DNA from: Clostridium gelidum
Lineage (GTDB): Bacteria; Bacillota; Clostridia; Clostridiales; Clostridiaceae
Length of the DNA stretch: 64,000 bases
Direction of reading: 5' to 3'
Assembly: GCF_019977655.1 (NCBI RefSeq)
Contig: NZ_AP024849.1
Coordinates: forward strand, 4,745,001 to 4,809,000
Both the position numbers and the translations under genes were made by a program. Positions 44,263 through 53,035 of this stretch are shown here, in pieces. How positions within the stretch are numbered: position 1 is the first letter of the stretch; each line of letters begins with the position of its first letter. Below the pieces are notes generated by a model, which did not search any database, was not told the origin of the DNA, and was given only the letters and a program-made list of their open reading frames with translations.

Positions 44263-44619
44263 TAATACTTTGTTCATTTCATGAGTTAAATCATACTTTA
44301 TTATATACATACTTTTATATATTATCCATGATATTATTCATCAATTAATGTTGATTTTCACTCTTTGAAAAATTATTATTTAATTTTTTCAAATAATAAT
44401 TGAATTTTTTTAATTATGATTTATAATTTAATATAAATCGAATAATATAAATCCAATAAAATATATTGAAGTTCTAAATATTACTTCATATATTTGAATA
44501 TCAAATCGCTTTACATTCCCATTAACTACTTTTTTAAATTTATAACATAAATTTAACATGTTTAAAAAACAATTGACATAAATCGATGGTATAATTTTAT
44601 TACAAATTTAATTTATCCA

Positions 44620-44790
44620 TTAGCTAGACTCGTGATATATCCATTAATTAGGAAACAACAATTGCATGATCCTGAACTGCAGCCCCCTTATAGATAGATT
44701 TTGGCCCTTGAGGTTATAAGTTCTTCTAAGCTTCAGGTATATGGAATCGTATAATCTTATGTCTATTTTTAGAATACTTAATACTAGCAA
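44620..44790 (+). other. Possible structured leader or small RNA upstream of the DUF2334 gene
   Basis: This tract has a higher GC content than the flanking sequence and several short complementary pieces: the near-palindrome AGGAAACAA-CAATTG-CATGATCCT, CCTGAA / TTCAGG enclosing a CCCCC..GGCCCTTGAGG core, and GATATATCC / GGTATAT. A -10-like TATAAT lies at about 44590. I compared it with c-di-GMP, SAM, ydaO, T-box and ZTP consensus sequences and found no convincing match. Confidence 0.35.
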
Positions 44791-44825
44791 TTACTTTATA
44801 CATAATTAGAAGGAGAGACGAGCCA

Positions 44826-46202
44826 ATGGAGAGGACTGCAAAAACATACTTTTTTTCATTTATAGGAATACTTTTATCTATCTTTATAATTTACCAAATT
44901 CTTTCTTATTGTAATTTTTTTAGAAATGATTTAATTATTATAAATAAGACTGTATACTCTAACTTACTTCCAGAAAATGACTTTAAAAGTCCCTATACTC
45001 CCAAAATCAAATTTGCAGATAGACCTGTAACCAAAATTAATGGTGTAAGCTTAAATATCTTAAATGAAACTAATATAACCAATGTTCCTATGTTACTTAA
45101 GGCTCAAAGATATTATATACCTCTTAAGTTTATTTGTAATAAACTTAATTATACGATCGATACTTCTGCTGACTCTATTTTATTATCTAGTGATGATAAT
45201 AAAATAGAGTTAACTGAAAATTCTTATGATAAAAATTCTAGGACAGGCACTCTTCGTGGTAATTTGATAAACAGTAATGGTACTAATTATATTTCAATAT
45301 CCGATATAGAAGAAATTTTTAATTTAATTGCTGTGTTTGACTTTAAAAATAATAATATTAGTTTACTTCCTAATAATATTACGACACCTGAAGATTCATC
45401 AGTATTGTATAGTGATAAAATTGCTTTAATTAGATTTGAAGACTTTACTTGTGGTTATTCAAACACTGTGGACAAAAATCAAACAAAAATTAAATGCATG
45501 GCTGATCTTCTATATTCTCAAGGCATGAAATTTCATGTTGGCTGGATTCCTAGATTTGTATCTCCTCCAGACAATATTGATAATGACTTATTGAAAGTTA
45601 ATAATATAACAAATGTGGGATTTGTAAACTTACTTGACTATATACTTAATAAAGGTGGAGAAATCGGACTTCATGGCTATACTCATCAACATGGTAATGA
45701 GATAAGTGGATCTGGCGAAGAGATGTCTAAAGATGTAAATAACACAATTCCCGAAACTAGAGCTATAATTGAAAATGGAATTGATGTTGCAAGTGCTTTA
45801 AACATTCCTATTTCCTTTTACGAAAGCCCTCATTATAGAGGCACTGAGCTTCAACGAAAAGTTATTGAAGACTATTTTCAGTTTTTATACGTTCCCTTTG
45901 ACAGCACAAAAAAGAATGTTTATTCACCTGATGATTATCACTTATACGTTCCAGCGCCTTTAGGACGTGTACATGATTTAGATACTTCTGATATAATTAA
46001 TGGACTCAATAAAAATGATCCTGACGTACTAAATAGTTTTTACTATCATCCATCTATTGAAATAGATTATATAAATTTTAACACTATAGGTAATAAATTA
46101 AATGTAACCTTTGATGAAAAGTCACCATTACAACAAATAGTTAAAACCCTTAACGATGATAAATATACAACCGTTCATATTGGTGAACTTACAGCAAAAT
46201 AA
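44826..46202 (+). CDS. DUF2334 polysaccharide-deacetylase-like protein with N-terminal stalk
   Basis: A 458-residue protein, probably anchored outside by one helix near residues 10-30. Residues 60-180 resemble a copper-amine-oxidase-N-like domain ('RPVTKINGVSLNI..LKAQRYYIPLKFICNKLNY'), frequent in clostridial surface proteins. From about 195 there is a DUF2334 domain of the NodB/deacetylase superfamily: IRFEDF in place of TFDDG, GLHGYTHQHG and ESPHYRGT. The metal residues (D, H, H) appear to be kept. It likely removes acyl groups from a surface glycan; the substrate is not known. GGAGAG precedes the ATG. Confidence 0.85.
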   Translation: MERTAKTYFFSFIGILLSIFIIYQILSYCNFFRNDLIIINKTVYSNLLPENDFKSPYTPKIKFADRPVTKINGVSLNILNETNITNVPMLLKAQRYYIPLKFICNKLNYTIDTSADSILLSSDDNKIELTENSYDKNSRTGTLRGNLINSNGTNYISISDIEEIFNLIAVFDFKNNNISLLPNNITTPEDSSVLYSDKIALIRFEDFTCGYSNTVDKNQTKIKCMADLLYSQGMKFHVGWIPRFVSPPDNIDNDLLKVNNITNVGFVNLLDYILNKGGEIGLHGYTHQHGNEISGSGEEMSKDVNNTIPETRAIIENGIDVASALNIPISFYESPHYRGTELQRKVIEDYFQFLYVPFDSTKKNVYSPDDYHLYVPAPLGRVHDLDTSDIINGLNKNDPDVLNSFYYHPSIEIDYINFNTIGNKLNVTFDEKSPLQQIVKTLNDDKYTTVHIGELTAK

Positions 46203-46226
46203 GAGAATCTATATTTTATAAAATGC

Positions 46227-46275
46227 AAAAATACTTGCAGTAATCTTTAATAATTAAGTTTACTGCAAGTATTTT
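46227..46275. terminator. Bidirectional terminator between DUF2334 gene and pyrE
   Basis: A perfect 16-bp stem AAAATACTTGCAGTAA / TTACTGCAAGTATTTT with a 17-base loop; T tracts follow on both strands. Confidence 0.93.
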
Positions 46276-46293
46276 TTATATTGTACACTATTT

Positions 46294-46968
46294 TTATTTT
46301 GCTCCGTATTGTTTATAGTAGTCATCAATTCTTTCTTTGATGTCATCTGTTATAAGTATGTTTCCATTAATTTCTCTGTTATATAGATACTCTATAACTT
46401 CACTCATAGTAACTATAGCACATGTTTTAAATCCAAATTTTTCTCTAATTTCAACTAATGCTGATTGTTCTCCTTGACCTCGTTCCATTCTATCTACTGA
46501 TATTATAAGCCCTTTAACATTAACGTCTCCTTGACTCTTTAATATAGGCATAGTTTCATAAATTGAAGTTCCTGCTGTTGTAACATCTTCAACGATTATT
46601 ACTTTATCCCCATCTTTTAATTTGCTTCCTAGAAGAATTCCTGTATCTCCATGATCCTTCACTTCTTTTCTATTTGAACAATATCTTACATCAATATCAA
46701 ATGAATTTGAAAGCGCTATAGCTGTTGTAACACCTAATGGAATCCCTTTATATGCAGGTCCAAATAATACATCATAGTCATCACCGAAGTTCTCATTTAT
46801 AGCTTCTGCATAAAATTCTCCAAGTCTTTTTAATTCACTTCCCGTTTGATAATTTCCTGTATTTACAAAGAAGGGTGTCTTTCTTCCGCTCTTAGTAACA
46901 AAGTCCCCAAATGTTAATACTCCACATTCTATCATAAAATCAATAAATTCTTTTTTATAAGCTTTCAT
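46294..46968 (-). CDS. pyrE: Orotate phosphoribosyltransferase
   Basis: Joins orotate and PRPP to give OMP, fifth step of UMP synthesis. 224 residues, with the PRPP loop VIIVEDVTTAGTS (about 120-132) and the catalytic lysine-bearing flexible loop (NRKEVKDHG). It is the last gene of the pyrB-I-C-F-K-D-E operon, 234 bases after pyrD; a broken mini-ORF lies in that gap. GGAGGG precedes the ATG. It ends at a strong terminator. Confidence 0.95.
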   Translation of the reverse strand: MKAYKKEFIDFMIECGVLTFGDFVTKSGRKTPFFVNTGNYQTGSELKRLGEFYAEAINENFGDDYDVLFGPAYKGIPLGVTTAIALSNSFDIDVRYCSNRKEVKDHGDTGILLGSKLKDGDKVIIVEDVTTAGTSIYETMPILKSQGDVNVKGLIISVDRMERGQGEQSALVEIREKFGFKTCAIVTMSEVIEYLYNREINGNILITDDIKERIDDYYKQYGAK

Positions 46969-47017
46969 TAATAATCCCTCCGTTAATTCTATTTTCTATG
47001 TACATAATATTTTTTTA

Positions 47018-47116
47018 TTATTTAGCTAATTCATTTAATGCTTCATCATATTCAGTAGCCAAGCTGTCTATTAAATTTTTAGTTTATTTTACTTCTTTTT
47101 CTTCACCTAAAGTCAT
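47018..47116 (-). pseudogene. Mini-ORF with an in-frame stop between pyrD and pyrE
   Basis: Reading from ATG at 47116, 10 codons (MTLGEEKEVK) are followed by TAA and then, in the same frame, 21 codons with a protein-like helical sequence (TKNLIDSLATEYDEALNELAK) and a second TAA. It looks like the remnant of a small protein or gene end. There is no good ribosome site. It could also be chance. Confidence 0.3.
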
Positions 47117-47202
47117 TATTTTCACGTCTTTTCTTTTTAACTATAGTTTATATTATATCTAAGTATATTAATTTTTCAAACCTAAAGATATCTCATTAGC
47201 TT

Positions 47203-48099
47203 TTATATTATCCCTACTATTTCATTAATATCTTTTATACCTTGTTCTTTTAGAAAGGCTTCCATTTCTTGAATAATTTCTTTTCCAGCCATAGGGTTTA
47301 CAAAGTTAATAGTTCCAATTTGAATTGCACTAGCCCCTGCCATCATAAATTCAATAGCATCTTTTCCGCTTGCTATTCCCCCAAGGCCTATTACTGGTAT
47401 CTCAACAGCTTTAGATACTTCATAAACCATTCTAAGGGCTATTGGTTTAATTGCTGGGCCCGAAAGGCCTGCTGTTATGTTATTGAAAACTGGCTTTCTC
47501 TTATATACATCTATAGCCATTCCCTTTAATGTATTTATAAGAGAAATAGAATCTGCTCCAGCTTCTTGACATTTAAAAGCCATCTCTACTATATCTTCTG
47601 CATTAGGAGATAACTTTACCATTAACGGCTTTTTAGACATATCTTTAATTTTTTTCACTACATCGTAAGCTACATCTGCTTTAATTCCAAATGCCATTCC
47701 ACCATGTTTTACATTAGGGCAAGAAATGTTAAGTTCAATCATATCTACATCTGTATTATTAATTTTAGCTACAGCTGCTTCATAATCTTCTAAACATCCA
47801 CCTCCAATATTTGCTATGACGTTAGTCCCTAGCTTTCTCATCTTAGGAAGTTCGTTTTGTATAAATGCATCTATTCCCGGATTATTTAATCCTACTGAAT
47901 TCATCATTCCAGATGGCGTTTCATATACTCTAAGACCATCATTTCCCTCTTTAGGATTAATTGTAAGCCCCTTTGAAGATATTCCTCCAAGGATTCCAAC
48001 ATCATAAAAATTATTGTATTCGTTGCCGAAACCAAAGGTTCCTGAAGCAGCAATTACAGGATTCTTAAATTCTACTCCATTAATGTTTACTTTCATCAT
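47203..48099 (-). CDS. pyrD: Dihydroorotate dehydrogenase, catalytic subunit (class 1B)
   Basis: Oxidises dihydroorotate to orotate with FMN. 298 residues; NISCPNVKHGG (about 131-141) has the class 1 catalytic Cys, and IGLGGIASGKDAIEFMMAGA binds FMN phosphate. Class 1B enzymes need PyrK, which is encoded directly upstream, 23 bases away. GGAGG precedes ATGATG, so the start is 48099 or 48096. Confidence 0.95.
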   Translation of the reverse strand: MMKVNINGVEFKNPVIAASGTFGFGNEYNNFYDVGILGGISSKGLTINPKEGNDGLRVYETPSGMMNSVGLNNPGIDAFIQNELPKMRKLGTNVIANIGGGCLEDYEAAVAKINNTDVDMIELNISCPNVKHGGMAFGIKADVAYDVVKKIKDMSKKPLMVKLSPNAEDIVEMAFKCQEAGADSISLINTLKGMAIDVYKRKPVFNNITAGLSGPAIKPIALRMVYEVSKAVEIPVIGLGGIASGKDAIEFMMAGASAIQIGTINFVNPMAGKEIIQEMEAFLKEQGIKDINEIVGII

Positions 48100-48122
48100 T
48101 TTAGTATTCCTCCTCTGGTTTC

Positions 48123-48866
48123 TTATAATTCCACGTAGTACCCATCAAATATTGGACCATCTTTGCACGTTCTCTTATTACCCTCTTTTGTTTTACAAGT
48201 GCATACTAAACAAGCTCCAACTCCACAAGCCATATGTTTTTCCATTGATACGTATATAGAAACATTTTTTTCTTTGCACATGTCTACAACTTTTTTCATC
48301 ATGATTTCAGGTCCACAACATAGAACTGTATCATAATTTTCTGGTTTTAAAATATCCGTAACAAAGCCCTTATGGCCATGCTTTCCTGTATTGGTAGATA
48401 TACGAACTTCATTTACATATTCTTTTAATTCATCTATTAAATAAATTTCATCTCTAAAACCTACATATAAATCTATTATTTGATTTGCATTCTTTTTTCT
48501 CAATTTCTTTGCAAGTTCTAGCATAGGTGCAGTTCCTATTCCTCCTGCAACTAATGCAACCTTCTTATAATCTTTTTCTAAATCAAATCCATTTCCAAGA
48601 GGCCCTGTTAAACTTATTTCATCATTTTCTTTAAGTTTTGCATATTCTTTAGTTCCAGTTCCCATTACTGCATATAAAAATGTTAGCTTATTTTCAGACT
48701 TTTCACATATACTTATTGGTCTTGGAAGGAATGTTACTCCATTAAGTTTCAGCATATAAAATTGACCTGCTTTTATTTCACTATCATCTTCTACAACTAA
48801 TTTATATATATCCTTTGAAATCTCTTCATTTGAAATCACCTTTGCATTTCTATAAGTTATAGCCAT
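48123..48866 (-). CDS. pyrK: Dihydroorotate dehydrogenase, electron-transfer subunit
   Basis: A 247-residue FAD and [2Fe-2S] protein that passes electrons from PyrD to NAD+. The FAD-binding beta-barrel is first, then the NAD domain with GGIGTAP (about 104-110). Cluster ligands are in CGVGACLVCTC and a later Cys (KRTC) near residue 235. The ATG at 48866 behind GAGGAGG is preferred over an in-frame start at 48881. It lies between pyrF and pyrD in the operon. Confidence 0.95.
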   Translation of the reverse strand: MAITYRNAKVISNEEISKDIYKLVVEDDSEIKAGQFYMLKLNGVTFLPRPISICEKSENKLTFLYAVMGTGTKEYAKLKENDEISLTGPLGNGFDLEKDYKKVALVAGGIGTAPMLELAKKLRKKNANQIIDLYVGFRDEIYLIDELKEYVNEVRISTNTGKHGHKGFVTDILKPENYDTVLCCGPEIMMKKVVDMCKEKNVSIYVSMEKHMACGVGACLVCTCKTKEGNKRTCKDGPIFDGYYVEL

Positions 48867-49010
48867 GTTCTGCCTCCTCAAATTTAAATCTATATTCCTG
48901 TAACCCGCATTTTCTAAGCAAATTCTAAAATTGTAAAATTCTTATATTCTTAAAATATTCATGGTTTAGAACTTTAGAATTTTTATTCTCATCTGTAATT
49001 TTGCTATCAA

Positions 49011-49883
49011 TTATGCTTGTTTTACTGCCGCTCTAATTGCATCTCTCATCTTTATAGCTTCTTCTCTAGCACACGCTGCAAATTCTTCTGGTTTGTTTTC
49101 CTTCTTATAAGCAAGTAATATTCCTCTTGAAGAATTAACAACGCCACCATTTCCATTATTTAAATATAATGCAACATCTTCTGCTTTTCCGCCTTGCGCG
49201 CCATAACCTGGAATTAAGAAGAACATGTTATTATAGTTTGCTCTTATCTTCTTTCCTTCTTCAACATGAGTACATCCCATAACTCCGCCTATTGCAGTAT
49301 ATCCACATTTCCCTGTGAAGTTTTTTCCAATTTCAGTTATCTTATCTGCTACAACTTCATAAACTTTTTTATTCTCAGTAGTATCTAAATATTCAATATC
49401 TTCTGCTCCTGGATTGGATGTTCTAACTAAGCTAAATACTCCCTTATTACCTTTTTCTAAATAAGGCAAATATGGTTCTATACTATCCATTCCCATATAT
49501 GGACTTAAAGTTATAAAGTCTGCTTCAAAGTCTCCTTCAAAGTGAGCCTTTGCATACATGCTAGCCGTTGCTGCTATATCTCCTCTTTTTATATCTGCTA
49601 TTATTATTTCATCTTTTTCTCTTAAATAATCTAAAGTCTTCTTATAAGCAGTTAAACCCTCTAATCCTAATGCTTCATAATATGCAATTTGAACCTTAAA
49701 ACATGCAGATACATCATATGTTGCATCTATGATTTGTTTGTTAAATTCAAATATTGCGCTTCCTGGAGTTCTACCGTTTCTTATGTGGTCTGGTACATAG
49801 TCCAATGCCGTATCTAACCCTACACAAACAACTCCTCTTTTTTCAACTCTATCATATAACTTATCGATTATGTAACTTGTCAT
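49011..49883 (-). CDS. pyrF: Orotidine 5'-phosphate decarboxylase (type 2)
   Basis: Decarboxylates OMP to UMP. 290 residues, the longer type 2 form. CVGLDTALD at residues 20-28, FKVQIAYYEALG, and the catalytic IADIKRGDIA (about 94-103, Asp-Lys-Asp network) are all present. It follows pyrC by 20 bases. The gap to pyrK (about 144 bases) contains no other gene. Confidence 0.95.
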   Translation of the reverse strand: MTSYIIDKLYDRVEKRGVVCVGLDTALDYVPDHIRNGRTPGSAIFEFNKQIIDATYDVSACFKVQIAYYEALGLEGLTAYKKTLDYLREKDEIIIADIKRGDIAATASMYAKAHFEGDFEADFITLSPYMGMDSIEPYLPYLEKGNKGVFSLVRTSNPGAEDIEYLDTTENKKVYEVVADKITEIGKNFTGKCGYTAIGGVMGCTHVEEGKKIRANYNNMFFLIPGYGAQGGKAEDVALYLNNGNGGVVNSSRGILLAYKKENKPEEFAACAREEAIKMRDAIRAAVKQA

Positions 49884-49903
49884 TTTAAATCACCCTTCTT
49901 TCA

Positions 49904-51106
49904 TTATTCATCTTTACTAAATTTAATTTCTCCACCCTTTATTGTGGCAAGTATTTCGCCATAAAACTCCATACCCTCAAATGGTGTATTTCTTCCTTTT
50001 GATGCAAATTCTTCACAATTGACTTTTATTTTTTTATCAACATCTACTAAAACAAAATCTCCATCTATTCCTACACTAATCTTTCCCTTATTCATATCTA
50101 AAATTTTTGCTGGATTATAAGACATAAGTTCACTCAATTTATTCAATGAAATATCATTTTCCTTAACTAATTTAGTAAAACAAATTGAAAAAGCTGTTTC
50201 GAGACCAACCATTCCTGGAGAACCTTTTCTCTTTTCCTCGTCTGTATGAGGAGCATGATCTGTTCCTATGGTATCAACCATTCCTAGTTTTATAGCCTCT
50301 ATTATTGCCTCTACATCTTCTTTTTCTCTAATTGGTGGATTAACCCTATAGTCATTTATATCTCTTGTAAGTCCAATGTGATGAGGTGTAACCTCTAATG
50401 TGATATTGGCTCCACTCATTTTTCCATCAATAATATACTTTATAGATTCTTTTGTGCTAACATGGCACATATGTAATCTAGCTTTACTTAATTTAGCTAA
50501 TTCAACATCTCTAAGTGTCATCATATTTTCAGCTATTCTCATGTCTATTTTTGAAAATTCCGGACTTTCTGCATGAGACATTATAACCCAATTATTTCTC
50601 TTTGCAATTTCCATTGCTTCAAGCATTGTATTTGAATTATTTACTCCAACTCCATCGTCTGAAATTGCTTTGATTTTCTTGTCATAACCAAGTTCTTCTA
50701 AATGACTTAAAGTAATTCCATCAAAGTTCTTTGTAACTGATAAACATTGATGTATATCTATTAAATTAAGTTCGTTTGATTTATTTCTTACATATTCTAA
50801 AGTTTCTTTTGATGAGCATATAGGATTTGTATTTGCCATTAAACAAACTCCTGTATATCCTCCCTTAAGCGCTGCTCTAGAACCTGTTTCAATGTCTTCT
50901 TTCCATGTAAGTCCTGGGTCTCTAAAATGGGCATGAGTATCTATAAATGCTGGCATTAAAGTCTTACCATTACAATTAAGTGTCTTGATATTTTCTTTAT
51001 GTATTTCTTTGGCTATTTCTTCTATTAATCCATTATTAATATATATGTCTCCTACAAAATCTTGAGTTACATCTATGATTCTTGCATTTTTAATTAATAG
51101 TTCCAT
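49904..51106 (-). CDS. pyrC: Dihydroorotase
   Basis: Closes carbamoyl-aspartate to dihydroorotate. 400 residues, class I dihydroorotase. DTHAHFRDPG (about 55-64) supplies two zinc ligands, SDDGVGVNN and SHAE follow, and GTDHAPHT carries the catalytic Asp. The ATG at 51106 has an AGGTG site; an in-frame extension to 51130 has none. It lies 121 bases after pyrI. Confidence 0.95.
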   Translation of the reverse strand: MELLIKNARIIDVTQDFVGDIYINNGLIEEIAKEIHKENIKTLNCNGKTLMPAFIDTHAHFRDPGLTWKEDIETGSRAALKGGYTGVCLMANTNPICSSKETLEYVRNKSNELNLIDIHQCLSVTKNFDGITLSHLEELGYDKKIKAISDDGVGVNNSNTMLEAMEIAKRNNWVIMSHAESPEFSKIDMRIAENMMTLRDVELAKLSKARLHMCHVSTKESIKYIIDGKMSGANITLEVTPHHIGLTRDINDYRVNPPIREKEDVEAIIEAIKLGMVDTIGTDHAPHTDEEKRKGSPGMVGLETAFSICFTKLVKENDISLNKLSELMSYNPAKILDMNKGKISVGIDGDFVLVDVDKKIKVNCEEFASKGRNTPFEGMEFYGEILATIKGGEIKFSKDE

Positions 51107-51227
51107 ATAACACCTACTTCCAATGCACAATTCATGCCCTTTATAATGTACTGTGAATTGTGTATTAATTAAATCAGTCTACTTAAACTATATATATTTC
51201 TATGATTAAATTTTTGTTTTCTACGTA

Positions 51228-51659
51228 TTACAAATCTGATAATTTTGTTATTTCATCACAGTACTCACATCTATACCTACCTGTTTCTTTATCAACAAGT
51301 ATAAATGAATGTGGTACATACTCCTCCTGAATTGTTATACAACTTGGATTCTTACATTTTATAATATTAAAAACATTACTTGGTAATGTTGGAATAACTT
51401 TATTAATTATTTTTTCATCCTTCACTTCGCATATAGTTATTGTTGGCGAAAGTAATCCTAAAACAGTATAATCAAGCTTATCACATTGCTCTATCTTTAT
51501 TATATCCTTCTTCCCAAGTTTCTTACTATCTGCATTAATTATAAGGGCAACACTGTAATCTTTAGTATCTAATCCTAAATAATTAAATATCTTAACGCCT
51601 ATTCCTGCTTGAATATGATCTATTACTATTCCATTTTTGATACTTGTTATCTCAAGCAT
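51228..51659 (-). CDS. pyrI: Aspartate carbamoyltransferase regulatory subunit
   Basis: A 143-residue allosteric partner of PyrB. The N-terminal nucleotide-binding domain (ITSIKNGIVIDHI..GVKIFNYLGL) is followed by a C-terminal zinc domain with CKNPSC (about 102-107) and CEYC. CTP, UTP or ATP binding tunes PyrB. The start codon directly follows the pyrB stop (TAAATG), so translation is coupled. Confidence 0.95.
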   Translation of the reverse strand: MLEITSIKNGIVIDHIQAGIGVKIFNYLGLDTKDYSVALIINADSKKLGKKDIIKIEQCDKLDYTVLGLLSPTITICEVKDEKIINKVIPTLPSNVFNIIKCKNPSCITIQEEYVPHSFILVDKETGRYRCEYCDEITKLSDL

Positions 51660-52586
51660 TTACATCACCCCTAAAAGTTTAATCATTAATGCCATTCTTA
51701 CATACATTCCATATTCAGCTTGTTTAAAATATGAAGCTCTGTTATCTTCATCTACTTCATATGCAATTTCATTTACTCTTGGTAGCGGATGCATTACTAT
51801 CATATCATCTTTAGCTATGTTCATTTTTGCTTTATCTAATATATAGCTATTCTTAAGCCTTAAATATTCCTCTTCATTAAAGAATCTTTCTTTTTGGACT
51901 CTTGTCATATATAAAATATCCAAATTTCCAATTACATCTTCCAATTTCTCGACTTCTGTATATTCAATATTATTCTTTTCTAATATTTCTTCTCTGATAT
52001 ATTGTGGCACTGCAAGTTCCTTTGGTGATATCAATACAAACTTATTATTTTGATATCTTGACATTGCTTTTATAAGAGAATGTACTGTTCTACCAAATTT
52101 TAAATCTCCACAAATTCCAATGGTATGATTATTTAAGCCCTTCTTTAAACTTGTTATTGTAAGCAAATCTGCTAAAGTTTGAGTTGGGTGCTGATGGCCC
52201 CCATCTCCTGCATTTATTATTGGAACGTTTGAATAGATACTTGCAACTTTTGCTGCACCTTCTTTAGGATGTCTCATAGTTATAATATCCGAATATATTG
52301 ATACCATTTTAATGGTGTCAGCTAATGTTTCACCTTTTGAAATTGATGTTGAATTTGGTTCTGAAAAACCAAGAATTTTACCACCAAGTCTCATCATTGC
52401 TGCTTCAAAGCTCAATCTAGTCCTTGTACTTGGTTCATAAAATAAAGTAGCTAAAATTTTTCCATCACATATATGAGAAAACTCTTCTGGATGTGTCATT
52501 ATTTGATGTGCTAAATTAAATATTTCATCTAATTCCTCTATTGTAAAGTCCATAGGCTCTATTAGATGTTTAATCTCTTTTTTCAT
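51660..52586 (-). CDS. pyrB: Aspartate carbamoyltransferase catalytic subunit
   Basis: Forms carbamoyl-aspartate from carbamoyl phosphate and aspartate, the committed step of pyrimidine synthesis. 308 residues. The carbamoyl-phosphate loop YEPSTRTRLSFE is at about residues 50-61; DGGHQHPTQTLAD and HPLPRVNEI complete the active site. It is first in the operon; AAGGAGTG precedes the ATG. An attenuator and a family 2 repeat occupy the 330-base leader. Confidence 0.96.
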   Translation of the reverse strand: MKKEIKHLIEPMDFTIEELDEIFNLAHQIMTHPEEFSHICDGKILATLFYEPSTRTRLSFEAAMMRLGGKILGFSEPNSTSISKGETLADTIKMVSIYSDIITMRHPKEGAAKVASIYSNVPIINAGDGGHQHPTQTLADLLTITSLKKGLNNHTIGICGDLKFGRTVHSLIKAMSRYQNNKFVLISPKELAVPQYIREEILEKNNIEYTEVEKLEDVIGNLDILYMTRVQKERFFNEEEYLRLKNSYILDKAKMNIAKDDMIVMHPLPRVNEIAYEVDEDNRASYFKQAEYGMYVRMALMIKLLGVM

Positions 52587-52642
52587 TTTTTATCACTCCT
52601 TGCTAACCTCTCTGTGTTAATTTAAAGGGAGAACATTATATA

Positions 52643-52806
52643 ATAAGGCATATGAAGGAAAATAAAAAGTTAATGATGCTATGTATATTTCGCACTAGAC
52701 AATGAAGTATGTTTGCCTCATAGTGGGCTATTAGGTAAACATGCTGACGAAGTATGGTACGAAATAGACTAGCATGCTGACTTTTTATTTTTTTGAATAT
52801 GCCTAT
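52643..52806. repeat. Family 2 palindromic element, copy 3 (inside the pyr leader)
   Basis: About 164 bp, AAGGCATATGAAGGAAAATAA.. to ..TTATTTTTTTGAATATGCCT. The inner hairpin is GTATGTTTGCCTCATAG / CTATTAGGTAAACATGC, with the CTCATAGTGGGCTATTAG centre common to the family. It lies between the pyr attenuator terminator and the pyrB start, so it is part of the pyr mRNA when the operon is on. Confidence 0.88.
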
Positions 52807-52810
52807 ATAT

Positions 52811-52910
52811 AAAAAAAGCTTCCTTTAAATAAATAAAGGAAGGCATAATAATCCTAAATATATGGCATTATATAACTTCCTTAATGATCTCTCTGAATCA
52901 AATTAAAGGT
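52811..52910 (-). promoter_or_regulatory. pyr operon transcription attenuator
   Basis: On the minus strand, TCAGAGAGATC (a PyrR-binding-loop-like AGAGAG, 52897-52887), then AAGGAAG (52882-52876), then the terminator CTTCCTTTA / TAAAGGAAG plus seven T (52842-52811). AAGGAAG can pair with the CTTCCTT of the terminator's first arm to form an antiterminator. PyrR control is inferred from these signals; the binding loop is not a perfect match. Confidence 0.75.
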
Positions 52911-52923
52911 TATTCTTTTTGTA

Positions 52924-52952
52924 AGGATAACATTTCTTTGATGTTGTGTCAA
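52924..52952 (-). promoter_or_regulatory. Sigma-A promoter of the pyr operon
   Basis: Minus strand TTGACA (52952-52947) and TATCCT (52929-52924) with a 17-base spacer and TG before the -10. It lies just upstream of the attenuator. Confidence 0.75.
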
Positions 52953-52995
52953 TAAAAATAATTTACCCTGATTTTGATTTTTTATATCTGAGTAT

Positions 52996-53027
52996 GAAAA
53001 ATAACTCCTAGTTTTCTAGGAGTTATT
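52996..53027 (-). terminator. Intrinsic terminator of the serine-hydrolase-like gene
   Basis: ATAACTCCTAG / CTAGGAGTTAT, 11-bp perfect stem with a 4-base loop, then a T tract on the minus strand, just past the stop at 53036. Confidence 0.92.
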
Positions 53028-53035
53028 ATGTTACT

